From Actinomycetota bacterium (GTDB lineage Bacteria; Actinomycetota; Acidimicrobiia; Acidimicrobiales; Microtrichaceae): DNA of 38,404 nt. A model generated the notes under the pieces. The model saw only the letters and a list, made by a program, of their open reading frames with translations, was not told where the DNA came from and did no database searches. A program made the translations under genes and the position numbers. The DNA lies in assembly GCA_016870275.1 (NCBI GenBank), contig VGBZ01000024.1, positions 1-38,404 on the forward strand, given 5' to 3'. Below are positions 6,904 to 14,853 of the stretch, piece after piece (within the stretch, counting starts at the first letter, position 1; each line of letters starts with the position of its first letter).

Positions 6904-8319
6904 CTAGGCGCCGCCGGTAGGTCGGCAGACCCCGTCGGCCCTGGCCGCATCGGCACAGGCCGCAGCGACACTCGGCGCCACGGACGAGTTGAACACCGAC
7001 GGGATGATGTGGTCAGGGGCCAGCTCGTCGGGTCCGACACAGGAGGCAATGGCCAGGGCTGCTGCCACCTTCATGTTCTCGGTGACCTGACGGGCGTGAG
7101 CGTCGAGAGCGCCCCTGAAGACCCCCGGGAACGCCAGGACGTTGTTGATCTGATTCGGGAAGTCGGATCGACCGGTGGCGATCACTGCGGCCACATCGGC
7201 GATGAGTTCGGGACGGATCTCCGGATCCGGGTTGGCCATGGCGAACACGATCGGGTCCTTCGCCATACCCAGTACGTCGTCACGGGTGATCAGGTTGGGT
7301 CCTGACAATCCGATGAACACGTCGGCGCCGGGTATGACCTGTGAGATCGAGCCCCTGAGGTGCTCGGGATTGGTGTTGTCGGCGAACCACTGCTTGGAGC
7401 GATTCAGGTCGGAACGGTCGCGCGACACCGCCCCCTGACGGTCACAACCCACGATGTTGCGCACCCCGGCATTCATCAGGATCTTCGACACGGCCACACC
7501 GGCGGCACCGACGCCGGCGACGACCACCTTGAGCTCGGCGATGTCCTTCCCAACGATCCGGAGGGCGTTCTTGAGGGCCGCCAGCGTGACGATGGCCGTG
7601 CCGTGCTGATCGTCGTGGAAGACAGGAATGTCCATCTGCGCATCGAGTTGCTCCTCGACCTCGAACGCTCCGGGGGCGGCGATGTCCTCGAGGTTGATGC
7701 CACCGAACGTCGGCTCGAGCCGGAGCACCGTCTCGATGATCTCCTCCGGTGAGTTCGTGTTGATGCAGACCGGAAAGGCGTCAACGCCGGCGAAGTGTTT
7801 GAACAGGAGCGCCTTGCCCTCCATGACGGGCATGGCGGCGGCCGGTCCGATGTCCCCGAGGCCGAGCACAGCGGAACCGTCGCTCACGATCGCCACGGTG
7901 TTGCGCTTGATCGTGTAGTCGTGTGCCGACTCGGGTCGCTTGGCGATCTCCAGACACACGCGTGCGACACCCGGGGTGTACGCCATGGACAGGTCGTCGA
8001 TGTCACGGACCGGAGCGAGGGAGAGCACCTCGATCTTGCCGCCCTCGTGCAGGTGGAACGTGCGATCCTCGAACTCGAGCACCTTGACGCCGTCGACTGC
8101 CTCAACCGCAGCGCGCACCTGCTCCTCGTGCGCCTCGCTCACGCAATTCACGACGATGTCGTTGTCGAGCGAGTCGGTCTTGGCCTCGAATCCCTGGAGG
8201 CCGGAGATGTTGGCGCCAACTTCACCGATGGCGATCGCCAGTCGCCCGAGCATCCCGGGCTGGTTGCGCATGCGCACGCGGATGCGGACGGAGTAAGCGG
8301 GCGTTGGTGTGTCTGCCAT
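6904..8319 (-). CDS. NAD(P)-dependent malic enzyme with N-terminal ACT domain
   Basis: 471 residues. Residues ~8-85 form an ACT domain (YSVRIRVRMRNQPGMLGRLAIAIGEVGANISGLQG), a likely amino-acid or metabolite sensor. The malic-enzyme part follows: DLSMAYTPGVARVCLEI, the catalytic region VSDGSAVLGLGDIGP with MEGKALLFKHFAGVDAFPV, the metal site region GGINLEDIAAP and VFHDDQHGTAIV, then a Rossmann segment VVAGVGAAGVAVSKIL. It decarboxylates malate to pyruvate. This short bacterial class with an ACT front is common in actinobacteria and Firmicutes. No ribosome site is seen; a TAGCCT box lies 9 bases upstream of ATG 8319. The cofactor preference (NAD or NADP) is not decided. Confidence 0.92.
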   Translation of the reverse strand: MADTPTPAYSVRIRVRMRNQPGMLGRLAIAIGEVGANISGLQGFEAKTDSLDNDIVVNCVSEAHEEQVRAAVEAVDGVKVLEFEDRTFHLHEGGKIEVLSLAPVRDIDDLSMAYTPGVARVCLEIAKRPESAHDYTIKRNTVAIVSDGSAVLGLGDIGPAAAMPVMEGKALLFKHFAGVDAFPVCINTNSPEEIIETVLRLEPTFGGINLEDIAAPGAFEVEEQLDAQMDIPVFHDDQHGTAIVTLAALKNALRIVGKDIAELKVVVAGVGAAGVAVSKILMNAGVRNIVGCDRQGAVSRDRSDLNRSKQWFADNTNPEHLRGSISQVIPGADVFIGLSGPNLITRDDVLGMAKDPIVFAMANPDPEIRPELIADVAAVIATGRSDFPNQINNVLAFPGVFRGALDAHARQVTENMKVAAALAIASCVGPDELAPDHIIPSVFNSSVAPSVAAACADAARADGVCRPTGGA

Positions 8320-8328
8320 GGCGTGCGG

Positions 8329-8334
8329 AGGCTA
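8329..8334 (-). promoter_or_regulatory. Candidate -10 box of the malic enzyme gene
   Basis: TAGCCT (minus strand) ends 9 bases before the ATG and no Shine-Dalgarno sequence is present, suggesting a leaderless or nearly leaderless mRNA. It is the same hexamer as the one before ctaA. Confidence 0.38.
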
Positions 8335-8408
8335 CCGCCTCGGCCGAAGGCAACCTGCTTCCGCCCGACTGGCGCTCACGGGCACGACCGGTGCGACCGC
8401 TGAGGCCC

Positions 8409-8981
8409 TCAAGCACCAGCGAAGTCGAACCCGAGGTCCGGAGCCGTCACGAGCGGTCGATAGGGAATCCCCGCCTCGGCGGCCATGGCGGCACATGTTC
8501 CGCCCCGATCGACGAGCGGCATGATGAGTACGACCTCCGCCCCGAGGGCCTGCACCGCCTCGACAGCGCTGAACAGCGAGGTTCCCCGGGTCACCGTGTC
8601 CTCCGTGACCACCACCCGGTCACCAGCTCGCAACGCCCCCGCCAGGCGCCCGGTGACACCGTGGTCCTTCGCCTCCTTGCGGATCGTGAAGCTGCGCAGT
8701 CGTCGACCCCGGGTCGCTGCAACTGCGGCCACTCCGTAGGCGACCGGATCAGCCCCGACGGTGAGGCCGCCGATGGCAGTGGCCTCGCTCGGGATGACCC
8801 CGAGGGCAACATCGGCCACCAGGAGGATCCCATCAGGGTCACACGCCGTCTGTTTGGAATCGATGAACCAGTCGCTGCGCGCCCCGGACTTCAACACGAA
8901 GTCGCCACGTCGCACCGAGTGCTCCACGAGGTGCGCCACCAGTGCGGCGCGATGATCAGCGTCCGTCGAGCCGCCCGACAC
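8409..8981 (-). CDS. pyrE: Orotate phosphoribosyltransferase
   Basis: 190 residues, slightly shorter than the common ~210. It joins orotate to PRPP to form orotidine monophosphate in pyrimidine synthesis. The PRPP-binding loop VVVTEDTVTRGTS is clear at about residues 122-134. The upstream FVLKSGARSDWFIDSK segment and the catalytic loop FTIRKEAKDHGVTGRL match the family. The GTG start at 8981 is only 2 bases from the stop of the 54-residue membrane protein gene at 8984, so the two are in one operon. The 89-base gap to the malic enzyme start contains no gene. Confidence 0.95.
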   Translation of the reverse strand: MSGGSTDADHRAALVAHLVEHSVRRGDFVLKSGARSDWFIDSKQTACDPDGILLVADVALGVIPSEATAIGGLTVGADPVAYGVAAVAATRGRRLRSFTIRKEAKDHGVTGRLAGALRAGDRVVVTEDTVTRGTSLFSAVEAVQALGAEVVLIMPLVDRGGTCAAMAAEAGIPYRPLVTAPDLGFDFAGA

Positions 8982-8983
8982 GA

Positions 8984-9148
8984 TCAGATGTCCTCGTCCC
9001 CGAACTCGATCCTCCGGAACTCCTCATCGGTGAGTCGGTCCTCGGGCGAACCCGACTCCTCGTACTGCCGCCGGCGACCCATGAGCACGGCGAACGCCGC
9101 GATCAGCACGAGCCCACCGATGGCGAAGATGGCGATTCCCTGGAACAT
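8984..9148 (-). CDS. Small single-span membrane protein (54 residues)
   Basis: A short gene easily missed by length cut-offs. ATG 9148 is preceded by a strong AAGGAG ribosome site 8 bases upstream. The product starts MFQGIAIFAIGGLVLIAAFAV, one membrane helix at the very N-terminus, followed by LMGRRRQYEESG and an acidic tail rich in Glu/Asp (DRLTDEEFRRIEFGDEDI). The helix followed by Arg residues predicts an outside N-terminus and a cytoplasmic tail. It ends 2 bases before pyrE. I do not recognise the family. Position and ribosome site make it a believable real gene; function unknown. Confidence 0.75.
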   Translation of the reverse strand: MFQGIAIFAIGGLVLIAAFAVLMGRRRQYEESGSPEDRLTDEEFRRIEFGDEDI

Positions 9149-9172
9149 GTTGGATTCTCCTTGATCGGCGTT

Positions 9173-9193
9173 CGACGGCCACGACGGCCGTCG
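9173..9193 (-). other. Perfect 8-bp hairpin between two genes
   Basis: CGACGGCC and GGCCGTCG flank a 5-base loop. It lies after the 388-residue gene (stop 9265) and 25 bases upstream of the small membrane protein start. It may be a terminator for the first or a leader hairpin for the second. No T-tract follows. Confidence 0.45.
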
Positions 9194-9264
9194 CTTCGGT
9201 CGAGCGTCACGATGGTGGCCGCTGGTCAGCTCCGATGGTGCTCGGGACGTCGATCACGATTCGC

Positions 9265-10431
9265 TCAGGGTGCCGGGTCCCAGTCCCGTAGGCCGTAACG
9301 CTCGAAGTTCCCGATGAAGAAGAACTCGTGCAGCCCGTGGCCAACAGCCCCATCAGCAGGCCCGCCCGACTGGGTGCACCGAGCGACCTGGTCACAGAGT
9401 CCGAAAAGCTCAGCGGCCTGGGTGGTGTAGTCCATCCGTCGGGTCTGGACGACCAGCTCGCCCTGCCACATCCCGTGACGCCAGTCGGGGTCGATTCCGT
9501 AGCCGGTGCCGTGCATCAGCCAGCAGTCGAGCAGCGGTTCGATCAATATCGAGAACGCACCGCCCGGCGCCTCCGGGAAGTGCAGCGTCGATCGTTCGAC
9601 GTAGCGGGTACCCGAACGGATGACGCACTCGTGCTCGGGGCGGCCGAGCCACTCCGGCGCACGGCTCGGATCGTGCCAGATGCGGACGGCTTCCTCGAGC
9701 GGACGCTCCGGAACCGAGGCCGGATCGGATCCAGCCGCATCGTGCTCGTTGAGGATGTAGAGCAACGAGTGATCGTCGAACTGCATCGGGGCGTAGTTCC
9801 ACATCCCGGTCATCTGCCCCTCGGTGCGAACACCGGCCGGTTCCTCCTCACCGACCGGACGCACGCCCCAGCTGCGATCACGGGTCCCCCACCACGAGTC
9901 GGGTACCACATCGAACTCACCGTCAGCGGTGCGCAGGACTCCCGACCACCGCCCGGTCTGCGCCAGGCGCATCGTGTCGAACAGAACCCGTCCGTGGCGC
10001 CGGAGGTACTGGCGGGGCTCCTCGAACGCCGGCATCGATCCCGTCCACTCGAGGTCGAACGAGATGGGCGAGTCGGCAGTGGGCTCGCAGACGATCCGCA
10101 GTCGCTCGAGCGGGGCGATGACCTCCACCCGTAGCGGACCCACAGAGGTGTCCATGCGATCACCGAGTCGTCGGGAGGAGCGAACGACTTCGTGCTGGTC
10201 GCCGACGACCACACAGGCGAACGCATCCTGGACCTCGAGATTGGGGTACTGACCCAGTCCGAAGATCAGGAACGCCCGGCCGTCGTTGGAGTGACAGTTG
10301 AAGTAGTAGCGGTCGTAGAAGTTGCGGTCGCTCGTCGCCACGTGGCGCACGGTCTCAGCAGACTGGTGAACACAGAAGTCGTCCCAGGAGCTGAGCGAAC
10401 CGTGCACTGCCGGGGACTGGAACTCCTTCAC
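9265..10431 (-). CDS. Conserved protein, lipocalin-like (AttH/CrtC-like) fold suspected
   Basis: 388 residues, no signal peptide or membrane helix. It is rich in Trp, aromatic and beta-prone segments: FLIFGLGQYPNLEVQDAFACVVV, WSGVLRTADGEFDVVPDSWWGTRDRSWGVRPVG, GMWNYAPMQFDDHSLLYILNEHD, and a closing HGLHEFFFIGNFERYGL. The GTRDRSWGVRP motif and the two-halved beta layout recall conserved unknown proteins of actinobacteria and the AttH/CrtC lipocalin-like family; this is recollection, not a search result. ATG 10431 overlaps the pirin stop by four bases, so it is translated after pirin. Function unknown; binding of a hydrophobic ligand is a guess. Confidence 0.8.
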   Translation of the reverse strand: MKEFQSPAVHGSLSSWDDFCVHQSAETVRHVATSDRNFYDRYYFNCHSNDGRAFLIFGLGQYPNLEVQDAFACVVVGDQHEVVRSSRRLGDRMDTSVGPLRVEVIAPLERLRIVCEPTADSPISFDLEWTGSMPAFEEPRQYLRRHGRVLFDTMRLAQTGRWSGVLRTADGEFDVVPDSWWGTRDRSWGVRPVGEEEPAGVRTEGQMTGMWNYAPMQFDDHSLLYILNEHDAAGSDPASVPERPLEEAVRIWHDPSRAPEWLGRPEHECVIRSGTRYVERSTLHFPEAPGGAFSILIEPLLDCWLMHGTGYGIDPDWRHGMWQGELVVQTRRMDYTTQAAELFGLCDQVARCTQSGGPADGAVGHGLHEFFFIGNFERYGLRDWDPAP

Positions 10432-11285
10432 GATCCGAACTCCGGTGACCGAACGTCGGCGAAGGCCTGGACGAGTTCCTCCCGGGTGTTCATGACGAAC
10501 GGACCGTGTCGGGCAATGGGCTCGCCGATTGGTCGCCCTGACAGCACGAGAATCTCGCTCGGCGACGCGGCGTCGGCCGGCACGCTGAGTTCTACAGCGT
10601 CACCCGGGCCGAGGACGCCGAGTTCGGCGGTGGCCAACACCTCATCGCCGACGGCGACGACGCCGAGCAACGGGAACACCAGCACCGTGTGGTTCGGGTC
10701 GAAGGCGCTCGCAACCTGCGCCCCGGGTTCGAGTGTCACGTGGGTGTAGGTGATCGGGGTGTGGGTGCTGCCCGGTCCGACCAGGTCGAACGCCTCACCG
10801 GCGACGACCCGAACAGTGGCGCCGGGTGACGGGTGGGACACCGCAACTGCGTCAGCGGTGATGTCCTGATAGGCCGGTGGAATCATCTTGGCCGAGGCCG
10901 GGAGGTTGACCCAGAGTTGCAACCCGTGCAGGCGGCCACCCCGGGCGAGGAATCCTGATGTCGGGCCCTCCTCGTGCAATACGCCCCGTCCGGCGGTCAT
11001 CCACTGGGTGTCGCCCGGGCCCAGGGTCCCCTCGTTGCCCAGGCTGTCCCGGTGCTGGAGTTCACCCTCGAGCAAGTAGGTGACGGTCTCGAAACCACGG
11101 TGCGGGTGGACCGGGGTTCCGACGGCCTCACCAGGTCCGTGGTCGACGGGGCCCATCTGGTCGAGCAGCAGGAACGGGTCGACCTGCTCGGTGCCCGGTA
11201 CCGGGAACGGGCGGTGGACGACGAATCCGTCACCCTCCACGGCCCGCTGGGCCGGCAACCTCGTCTCGAGCCTCCGGAGTCTCAC
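10428..11285 (-). CDS. Pirin family protein
   Basis: 285 residues with the two-cupin pirin layout. The N-terminal cupin carries the metal ligands His60 and His62 (TPVHPHRGFETVTY) and His104 and Glu106 (MTAGRGVLHEE), at positions close to those of human pirin. QWMTAGRG and the glycine-rich GEGTLGPGD-like segment are typical. Bacterial pirins include quercetin-dioxygenase-like enzymes and regulators of central metabolism; which applies is not visible. GTG 11285 overlaps the purM stop (GTGA), and its own stop overlaps the next start. Purine enzyme, pirin and the unknown 388-residue protein are therefore made from one coupled message. Confidence 0.93.
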   Translation of the reverse strand: MRLRRLETRLPAQRAVEGDGFVVHRPFPVPGTEQVDPFLLLDQMGPVDHGPGEAVGTPVHPHRGFETVTYLLEGELQHRDSLGNEGTLGPGDTQWMTAGRGVLHEEGPTSGFLARGGRLHGLQLWVNLPASAKMIPPAYQDITADAVAVSHPSPGATVRVVAGEAFDLVGPGSTHTPITYTHVTLEPGAQVASAFDPNHTVLVFPLLGVVAVGDEVLATAELGVLGPGDAVELSVPADAASPSEILVLSGRPIGEPIARHGPFVMNTREELVQAFADVRSPEFGS

Positions 11286-12319
11286 TCAGCGAACCGTACC
11301 TCTCCGCTACCCGGCACGATCTCGCCCAGCACCCAGGCGCGCTGGCCGTGAGATCGGAGTTCATCGATGGCCTTGGCAGCTCGCCGCTCCGGCACGATGG
11401 CCACCATTCCGACCCCGAGGTTGAACACCCGACGCATCTCGTCGGTGCTCACGTCTCCAATCCGTTGCAGTTCGCTGAACACCCGGGGCCACGCCCACGA
11501 GGTGGGATCGATCAGGGCGTCGGCCCGATCGGGTAGTGCGCGGTTGAGGTTGCCGGGGAGGCCGCCTCCAGTGATGTGCGCCACAGCGTGCACCTCGGCG
11601 TTGCGCTCCATGGCGCGAACCGCTGGTGCGTAGATGACCGATGGGCGGAGCAGTTCCTCCGAGACGGTCGGAGCGTGCGGATCATCCCAGGCCCGGTCCT
11701 CGAGGGATCGACCGGCGACGTCGAACAACAGGCGCCGAGCGAGCGAGTATCCGTTGGAGCGGAGTCCTGGCGACGGAAGCGCCACCAGGAGGTCGCCGAT
11801 CTCGACCCGGTCTGCGCTGAGGATGCGGTCACGGTCGACCACGCCGACGGCGAAACCGACCAGATCGAACTCGCCCGGCTCCATGACGCCCGGATGTTCG
11901 GCCATCTCACCACCGATGAGGGCACAGCCTGCTTGGCGACAGCCTTCGGCGACACCGGCGACGATGTCCTTGATCTGATCGGGGTCGAGTCGACTGAACG
12001 AGATGTAGTCGAGGAAGAACAGCGGTTCCGCACCCTGACACACCAGATCGTCGACGCACATGGCCACCAGGTCGAGGCCGATCGTGTCGTACCGCCGGGC
12101 GGCGGCAGCGACGAGTGCCTTGGTCCCGACGCCGTCGGTGGTGGACACGAGCACCGGATCGCGGTAGCCACGCGGATCGAATCGGAAGAGCCCACCGAAC
12201 CCGCCGATGTCACCCACGACCTCCGGCCGGAACGTCGAACGGACGTCCTCCTTGATCCGCTCGACGGCCTCCTCACCGGCAGCGATGGAGACGCCGGCCG
12301 ACTCGTAGGTCTCACCCAC
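11282..12319 (-). CDS. purM: Phosphoribosylformylglycinamidine cyclo-ligase (AIR synthetase)
   Basis: 345 residues from GTG 12319; the open frame reaches 12391, but that would overlap purF by 80 bases, and homology-like sequence starts at GETYESAGVSIAAGEEAVERIK. The chosen start overlaps the purF stop by 8 bases. PurM closes FGAM to AIR with ATP. Marks are the N-terminal ATP loop GVSIAAGEEAVERIK, GGFGGLFRF, TTDGVGTK, the conserved CVDDLVCQGAEPLFFLDY, ALIGGEMAEHPGVM and NGYSLARRLLF. The usual GGETAEMPG appears as GGEMAEHPG, with the second Glu kept. Its place after purF and before pirin fits a coupled operon. Confidence 0.95.
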   Translation of the reverse strand: MGETYESAGVSIAAGEEAVERIKEDVRSTFRPEVVGDIGGFGGLFRFDPRGYRDPVLVSTTDGVGTKALVAAAARRYDTIGLDLVAMCVDDLVCQGAEPLFFLDYISFSRLDPDQIKDIVAGVAEGCRQAGCALIGGEMAEHPGVMEPGEFDLVGFAVGVVDRDRILSADRVEIGDLLVALPSPGLRSNGYSLARRLLFDVAGRSLEDRAWDDPHAPTVSEELLRPSVIYAPAVRAMERNAEVHAVAHITGGGLPGNLNRALPDRADALIDPTSWAWPRVFSELQRIGDVSTDEMRRVFNLGVGMVAIVPERRAAKAIDELRSHGQRAWVLGEIVPGSGEVRFAE

Positions 12320-13868
12320 GGGACCCGAGTCCGTCAGGATCGCTGACGCCGTCAGCCGAGCGCACGGCGTCGGTGGGGAGTCGTCGTTCATCGGCGCTCA
12401 GCAACGACGCCGGGGCAGCCGTCACGCCTTCTGCGGCTGCGACCCGGCCCCCTTCGAGCACGCCCTTTCCGAGTTCGGCCGGGATCGGGACGGGGTACTC
12501 ACCGGTCAGGCATGCGGCACAGAACCCAGCTCCCGGGGCAGCGACGGCGTCGATCAGCCGATCGATGGTCAGGTAAGTGAGCGTGTCCACGTCGAGGTAA
12601 CGGCGGATCTCGTCGACATCCATGTTGGCGGCGAGCAGTTCTCCCTGAGTGCCGGTGTCCATCCCGTAGAAGCAGGGCCAGCGGTACGGCGGAGAGGACA
12701 CGCGCAGGTGCACCTCTTCGGCCCCGGCCTGACGAAGCATGGAGACCATGGCCCGTGTGGTCGTTCCGCGGACGATCGAGTCGTCGACGACGACGAGGCG
12801 CTGGCCCTCGATGTTGTCCCGGAGGGGATTGAGCTTCATCCGGACGCCGAGGGCTCGCAGTTCCTGACTCGGGGCGATGAACGTCCGGCCGATGTACCGG
12901 TTCTTGACGAGCGCATGACCGAACGGGATCCCCGATGCCCGGGCGTACCCCTCAGCTGCCGGGAGCCCGGACTCCGGCACGCCAACGACCAGGTCGGCAT
13001 CGACCGGCGCCTGCTCGGCGAGCTGTTCTCCCATGCGAACGCGCGCCTGGTGCACGTTGCGGCCGTAGAGCACCGAGTCCGGGCGAGCGAAGTAGACGAA
13101 CTCGAACAGGCACAGCGACGGCTCGGGTGCGGTGTCGACGAACGGCCGCAACGAGTGCACGCCGGTCCCGTCGATCACGACCATCTCGCCCGGGTCGAGT
13201 TCCCGCACGAAGTGGGCACCAACGGTGTCGAGTGCCGGTGTCTCCGAGGCGAGCACCCATCCGGAGTCGAGCTTTCCCAGACACAACGGCCGGAACCCGT
13301 GCGGGTCCCGGATCCCGACGATCCGGTGCCGATCGAGCAGCACCAGTGAGAAGGCCCCCTCGAAGCGCATGAGCGTGGCTTCGAGCGCATGGACCAGGGT
13401 GTCCTCGCCGGGCCCCAACCGAGCGCACTCGTGGGCGATGCACTCCGCCATGGCGTCGGTGTCACTCGAGACGAGACCGGGGAGCATCCCTTCGGCCTCG
13501 GCCAGAGCGGCGGTGTTGACCAGGTTGCCGTTGTGGGCCAGAGCGAACTGCGTGTGCTCGACGTCGCGGAACACCGGCTGGGAGTTCTTCCACATGCTCG
13601 ACCCCGTCGTGGAGTAGCGGGTGTGGCCGATCGCCAGATCGCCGTCGAGCGCTGCGAGCGTCCGGTCGTCGAACACATTGGAGACGAGTCCCATGTCCTT
13701 GACGACGGTGATGTGATCCCCGTCCGAGCTCGCTATCCCTGCGGACTCCTGGCCGCGGTGCTGCAGTGCGTAGATCCCCAGATAGGCGAGGTGTGCCACT
13801 GGAGCGCCGGGCGCATAGACCCCGAACACCCCGCACGCCTCACCCGGTTCGAGCAGATCGGGATCCAC
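12312..13868 (-). CDS. purF: Amidophosphoribosyltransferase
   Basis: 518 residues from GTG 13868, preceded by an AGGA site 8 bases upstream. The frame is open to 13997, but that part overlaps gluQ. This start puts the nucleophile Cys12 after an 11-residue propeptide, the same length as in Bacillus PurF. The enzyme makes phosphoribosylamine from PRPP and glutamine, the first step of purine synthesis. The glutaminase (ACGVFGVY, LQHRGQESAGI, HNGNLVN) and the PRPP loop VVVDDSIVRGTTT are intact. The four Fe-S cluster cysteines of the Bacillus class are visible in CLFEFVYFARPDS, PCFYGMD and FCAAC. It is followed by purM with an 8-base overlap. Confidence 0.95.
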   Translation of the reverse strand: MDPDLLEPGEACGVFGVYAPGAPVAHLAYLGIYALQHRGQESAGIASSDGDHITVVKDMGLVSNVFDDRTLAALDGDLAIGHTRYSTTGSSMWKNSQPVFRDVEHTQFALAHNGNLVNTAALAEAEGMLPGLVSSDTDAMAECIAHECARLGPGEDTLVHALEATLMRFEGAFSLVLLDRHRIVGIRDPHGFRPLCLGKLDSGWVLASETPALDTVGAHFVRELDPGEMVVIDGTGVHSLRPFVDTAPEPSLCLFEFVYFARPDSVLYGRNVHQARVRMGEQLAEQAPVDADLVVGVPESGLPAAEGYARASGIPFGHALVKNRYIGRTFIAPSQELRALGVRMKLNPLRDNIEGQRLVVVDDSIVRGTTTRAMVSMLRQAGAEEVHLRVSSPPYRWPCFYGMDTGTQGELLAANMDVDEIRRYLDVDTLTYLTIDRLIDAVAAPGAGFCAACLTGEYPVPIPAELGKGVLEGGRVAAAEGVTAAPASLLSADERRLPTDAVRSADGVSDPDGLGSRG

Positions 13869-13941
13869 CGATCCATCCTGCCACACGCCCACCGGTGCAC
13901 CGCCCAGACCGAGCCGCGCCCCCGGCCCCAGCAGCCGGAAG

Positions 13942-14841
13942 TCAACGAGGCCATCGGGTCGGGGTGAGGGGCAACCCCAGGGCGTCGAATCGGGCAAGGA
14001 ACTCCTCGGCTCGCATCGATGTTCCGGGCTCGGCCCACCCGAGTGATGCTGCGCACCAACCGAGAACCTCTTCGGCGGTCTCGCCGACAGCGAGTCGGTC
14101 CCGAAGCGTCACTGCGCCATGCCGCTTGGCCAGACGAGCGCCGTCGGAGCCGACCACGAGCGGCACGTGGAGGTAGCTCGGCGTCGGCAGGGCGAGCAGA
14201 CGCTGCAACAGGACCTGACGGGGCGTGGAGGTCCACAGGTCGTCACCTCGCACCACCTGGGTGACTCCGGTGTCGGCATCGTCGACAACCACGGCGAGGT
14301 GGTACGCCACCACGCCATCGGCGCGCGCCAGCACCAGATCGTCGACCGTCGTTTCGAACTCGCCGAGGCGCAGATCCGTCACCTGCAACCGCACGCCCTC
14401 GGCGCGGAGACGGAGCGCCGGGCGGCGCCCCTCACGCTCACGACGGCGCCGCTCAGCGGCCGGGAGCCGAAGACAGGTGCCCGGGTACGTGCCCTCGGTC
14501 GGTTCGCCGTGGGGCGCCGACGCCGCTTCACGCACCTCCCGTCGTGTGCAGGTGCACTCGTAGGTGAGTCCCCGGGCCACGAGATCCTCGAGAGCCGCCC
14601 GATGGAGCGCGCTGCGTTCCGACTGCCGTGTCACCGGCTCGTCCCAGTCGAGTCCGATGGCCGCCAGGTCAGCGAGTTGCTCGACGCAGTGGTCGGCCGC
14701 TGCTCCGCTGGTCTGGTCCTCCAGTCGGATCAGGAACGAGCCGTCCTCCGAGCGCGCCGCAGCCCACGCCAGCGCTGCGGTGCGGAGGTTCCCGAGGTGC
14801 AGCGGTCCGGTCGGGCTGGGGGCGAAGCGCCCGACCGTCAC
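13942..14841 (-). CDS. gluQ: Glutamyl-Q tRNA(Asp) synthetase
   Basis: 299 residues, the length of GluQRS: the catalytic half of glutamyl-tRNA synthetase without an anticodon-binding domain. It attaches glutamate to the queuosine base at position 34 of tRNA-Asp. The HIGH-type motif is PLHLGN (13-18), zinc ligands are Cys96, Cys98, Tyr119 and Cys123, and the KMSKS equivalent is RLAKRHG. GTG 14841 starts 12 bases after the purL stop, and purF follows after 73 bases, so it sits inside the purine operon. A tRNA-Asp with G34 is at 3448-3525. Whether this organism makes queuosine is not visible here. Confidence 0.9.
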   Translation of the reverse strand: MTVGRFAPSPTGPLHLGNLRTAALAWAAARSEDGSFLIRLEDQTSGAAADHCVEQLADLAAIGLDWDEPVTRQSERSALHRAALEDLVARGLTYECTCTRREVREAASAPHGEPTEGTYPGTCLRLPAAERRRREREGRRPALRLRAEGVRLQVTDLRLGEFETTVDDLVLARADGVVAYHLAVVVDDADTGVTQVVRGDDLWTSTPRQVLLQRLLALPTPSYLHVPLVVGSDGARLAKRHGAVTLRDRLAVGETAEEVLGWCAASLGWAEPGTSMRAEEFLARFDALGLPLTPTRWPR

Positions 14842-14853
14842 AGCGACCCGACG

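Noticed and set aside
12320-12391. N-terminal extension of PurM
   Set aside because: It lies inside purF and does not look like PurM; GTG 12319 with an 8-base overlap gives the normal length.
13869-13997. N-terminal extension of PurF
   Set aside because: It overlaps gluQ, is Pro/Gly-rich, and a ribosome site with GTG 13868 gives the standard 11-residue propeptide before Cys.
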